Positions 61,924 to 64,000 of a DNA stretch of 64,000 nucleotides are shown piece by piece. Location: positions 62,001 through 126,000 of the forward strand of contig NZ_QWGR01000004.1 in NCBI RefSeq assembly GCF_003576475.1. Reading direction: 5' to 3'. A program made the translations under genes and the position numbers. Under the pieces are notes generated by a model. That model searched no databases and was not told where the DNA came from. It saw nothing but the letters and a program-made list of their open reading frames with translations. Every line of letters starts with the position of its first letter. Position 1 is the stretch's first letter. The DNA is from Maribellus luteus (GTDB lineage: Bacteria; Bacteroidota; Bacteroidia; Bacteroidales; Prolixibacteraceae).

Positions 61924-64000
61924 ATGAAACGCTTATTCTCTTTGTTATTAGCTGGTTTGATTTTCACAAACCTTTTGGCACAAGTAACCACCGATCCTGA
62001 ATTTCCGGTAGCTGGCGAAACAGTAAAAATAATTTTTGATGCTACACAGGGAACCGCCGGATTACAAGACTATTCAGGCGATATATACGCACACACCGGC
62101 GTTATTACCGACCAAAGTACGTCCGGATCAGATTGGAAATATGTAATAGCCGATTGGAATGTAAATACCGATAAAGCAAAGCTAACACGCATTTCAACAA
62201 ATATTTATGAGCTTGAAATCACTCCGGATATTGCCTCTTTTTACGGAGTCCCTCCTTCCGAAAAAATTGAGCAAATGGCCTTTGTTTTCCGTAGTGCCGA
62301 TGGCAGTCGCGAAGGAAAAGCAAGCGGAGGCACCGATATTTTCGTTGATGTTTATGAACCCGGATTAGTGGTTGAAATTACCCAACCGGCAGACAACCAG
62401 ATACTGCAGAAAAGTCAAGCGGTAAACATTTCGGCAAGCTCTTCTATCGAGGCAGATCTCAAACTTTATTTAAACGAAAGTCTTATCGCAGAAAACACCG
62501 GAAATACAATTTCAACAAACTACACTTTTACAGAAGGGGGCAGCAACTGGCTTATAGCCGAAGCAAGCGCAGCCGGCACCACACTTCGCGACTCTGTTTC
62601 TGTTTTTGTGCGTGAAGAGGTGATTACAGAAACAAAACCGTCCAGCTACAAAACCGGAATCAACTACCCCTTAGATAATTCAGCAGCCCTTGTTTTATGG
62701 GCTCCGCAAAAAGAATTTGTATATGTCCTTGGTGATTTCAACAACTGGGAAGTCGGAGAAAACTTCCAAATGAAAAAAGACGGCGATTATTTCTGGCTCG
62801 ATATCCCAAATCTGGAAAAAGGCAAGGAATATGCGTTTCAGTACTTGATTGACGGCAAGCTAAAAATTGCCGATCCTTATGCAGAAAAAGTACTCGACCC
62901 GTGGAATGATTCTTTTATAAGTGATGCTACCTATCCCAATCTAAAAGCCTATCCCGAAGGCAAAACAGATGGTATTGTTGCTGTGCTGCAACCCGGCCAG
63001 GATGAATATCAGTGGGAAATAAACGACTTTCAAACTCCGGCAAAAGAAAAAATGGTGATTTACGAATTGCTAATCCGTGATTTTACGGAAGAGCATACCT
63101 ACACGTCGGTGATTGAAAAACTGGACTACCTGGAAGATCTTCGGGTGAATGTACTGGAATTAATGCCGGTAAACGAATTTGAAGGAAACAACAGCTGGGG
63201 TTACAACCCGTCGTTTTATTTTGCCCCCGACAAATATTACGGCCTAAAAAACGAACTGAAAAGGCTGATTGATGAATGCCACAAACGCGGGATTGCTGTG
63301 GTAATCGACATGGTGCTGAACCACAGCTACGGTCAAAGCCCCTTCGCTCAAATGTACATGGACAACTGGACCATTACCGAAGACAATCCCTGGTACAACA
63401 TTTCATCGCCCAATTCCACTTATTCGTGGGGTTACGATTTTAACCACGAATCGCAAGCTACACAAGAGTTGGTCGACAGCGTAAACAGCTTTTGGATCAG
63501 CGAGTACAAAGTGGATGGTTTCCGCTTCGATTTTACCAAAGGATTTACCCAGAAAACAGGCGACGGCTGGGCTTACGATGCCTCCCGTATTGCTATATTG
63601 AAACGCATGGCCGATCAAATTTGGGCACGCGATCCCGACAACCTCATCATTCTCGAGCACCTGACCGATAATTCAGAAGAAAAAGAGCTGGCCAACTATG
63701 GTCTAATGCTCTGGGGAAATATGAACAATAATTACGGAGAAGCCGCCATGGGTTTCAATGAAAGTTCAAAATCGGATTTAAGCTGGGCTGTGTACACCAA
63801 CCGTGGCTGGAGCCAACCAAACCTGGTTACTTATATGGAAAGCCACGACGAAGAGCGGCTTGCCTACAGATGCCTGAATTACGGGAATTCTGACGCGAAT
63901 TACGATACTAAAACGCTTTCGGTGGCACTCGACCGCCTCGAACTAAGTAGCCTGTTTTTTCTTCCACTTCCGGGTCCTAAAATGATCTGGCAGTTTGGAG
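61924..64000 (+). CDS. Secreted GH13 alpha-amylase (partial, runs off the window)
   Basis: At least 692 residues from ATG 61924, which opens with a signal peptide (MKRLFSLLLAGLIFTNLLAQ); no lipobox. Residues about 20-150 form an N-terminal beta domain; about 150-240 look Ig/bacterial-surface-like; about 257-330 a CBM48/E-set-like module (LVLWAPQKEFVYVLGDFNNWEV). The GH13 barrel then shows region I DMVLNHSYG, region II VDGFRFDF (catalytic Asp about 536), region III IILEHLTD (Glu about 578) and region IV ESHDEERLAY (Asp about 642). A C-terminal domain is beyond the window. It likely degrades starch outside the cell, feeding susCDEF. Confidence 0.9.
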   Translation, partial: MKRLFSLLLAGLIFTNLLAQVTTDPEFPVAGETVKIIFDATQGTAGLQDYSGDIYAHTGVITDQSTSGSDWKYVIADWNVNTDKAKLTRISTNIYELEITPDIASFYGVPPSEKIEQMAFVFRSADGSREGKASGGTDIFVDVYEPGLVVEITQPADNQILQKSQAVNISASSSIEADLKLYLNESLIAENTGNTISTNYTFTEGGSNWLIAEASAAGTTLRDSVSVFVREEVITETKPSSYKTGINYPLDNSAALVLWAPQKEFVYVLGDFNNWEVGENFQMKKDGDYFWLDIPNLEKGKEYAFQYLIDGKLKIADPYAEKVLDPWNDSFISDATYPNLKAYPEGKTDGIVAVLQPGQDEYQWEINDFQTPAKEKMVIYELLIRDFTEEHTYTSVIEKLDYLEDLRVNVLELMPVNEFEGNNSWGYNPSFYFAPDKYYGLKNELKRLIDECHKRGIAVVIDMVLNHSYGQSPFAQMYMDNWTITEDNPWYNISSPNSTYSWGYDFNHESQATQELVDSVNSFWISEYKVDGFRFDFTKGFTQKTGDGWAYDASRIAILKRMADQIWARDPDNLIILEHLTDNSEEKELANYGLMLWGNMNNNYGEAAMGFNESSKSDLSWAVYTNRGWSQPNLVTYMESHDEERLAYRCLNYGNSDANYDTKTLSVALDRLELSSLFFLPLPGPKMIWQFG

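Overview
The window is chromosomal DNA from a member of the Bacteroidota, probably an environmental or marine Marinilabiliales/Prolixibacteraceae-like organism (lineage below phylum is inference). The evidence is a SusC/SusD/SusE/SusF outer-membrane starch system, B. fragilis-type succinate dehydrogenase (cytochrome b, flavoprotein and iron-sulfur subunits), the ileS-dksA-lspA order, many lipoproteins with short SC lipoboxes, and promoters of the Bacteroidota type (TTTG, about 20 nt, then TAnnTTTG). No rRNA, tRNA, CRISPR array or phage was seen.

Layout. 73-6131 (minus) is a tightly packed five-gene run: a tetraheme NapC/NrfH-like cytochrome fused to a formylglycine-enzyme-like domain, a Tat-exported Gfo/Idh/MocA oxidoreductase, a polyprenyl-phosphate GT2, a GT-C membrane glycosyltransferase with TPRs, and a tiny signal-peptide/TM protein. 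A membrane-anchored transcription factor with an outside LamG domain and an inside SARP/BTAD output (6364-8880) is divergent from it. I regard this as the best candidate for an undescribed system. 8877-23333 is mostly housekeeping: tryptophanase, a HAD phosphatase of the beta-phosphoglucomutase type, pterin/folate genes, ribE, cysS, lspA, dksA, ileS, two small lipoproteins, galM and a BtpA-family protein. 23487-36482 holds a DUF1080 lipoprotein, a CPBP protease, sdhCAB, a split methionine-synthase-like pair, a GntP transporter, a frameshifted DUF559 gene, ElaA-like GNAT, a zinc-ribbon protein and a peroxiredoxin. 36579-44355 has mfd, a FN3-like lipoprotein, a BlaI/M56 pair with a clear operator, a RAYT transposase flanked by hairpins, and a YdeI-like protein.

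44699-64000 is a complete maltodextrin/starch utilisation locus. On the minus strand are LacI, an MFS sugar transporter, GH65 phosphorylase, a SusA-like GH13 and a lipoprotein GH13. On the plus strand are SusC, SusD, SusE, SusF (with an expanded set of starch-binding modules) and a secreted GH13 that runs off the end. Two matching LacI-type palindromes (core CAAACGTTTG) sit in the regulatory gaps and tie the two arms together. The expected beta-phosphoglucomutase is absent from this locus, but a close relative of the HAD domain usually fused or linked to GH65 enzymes is at 10646-11413.
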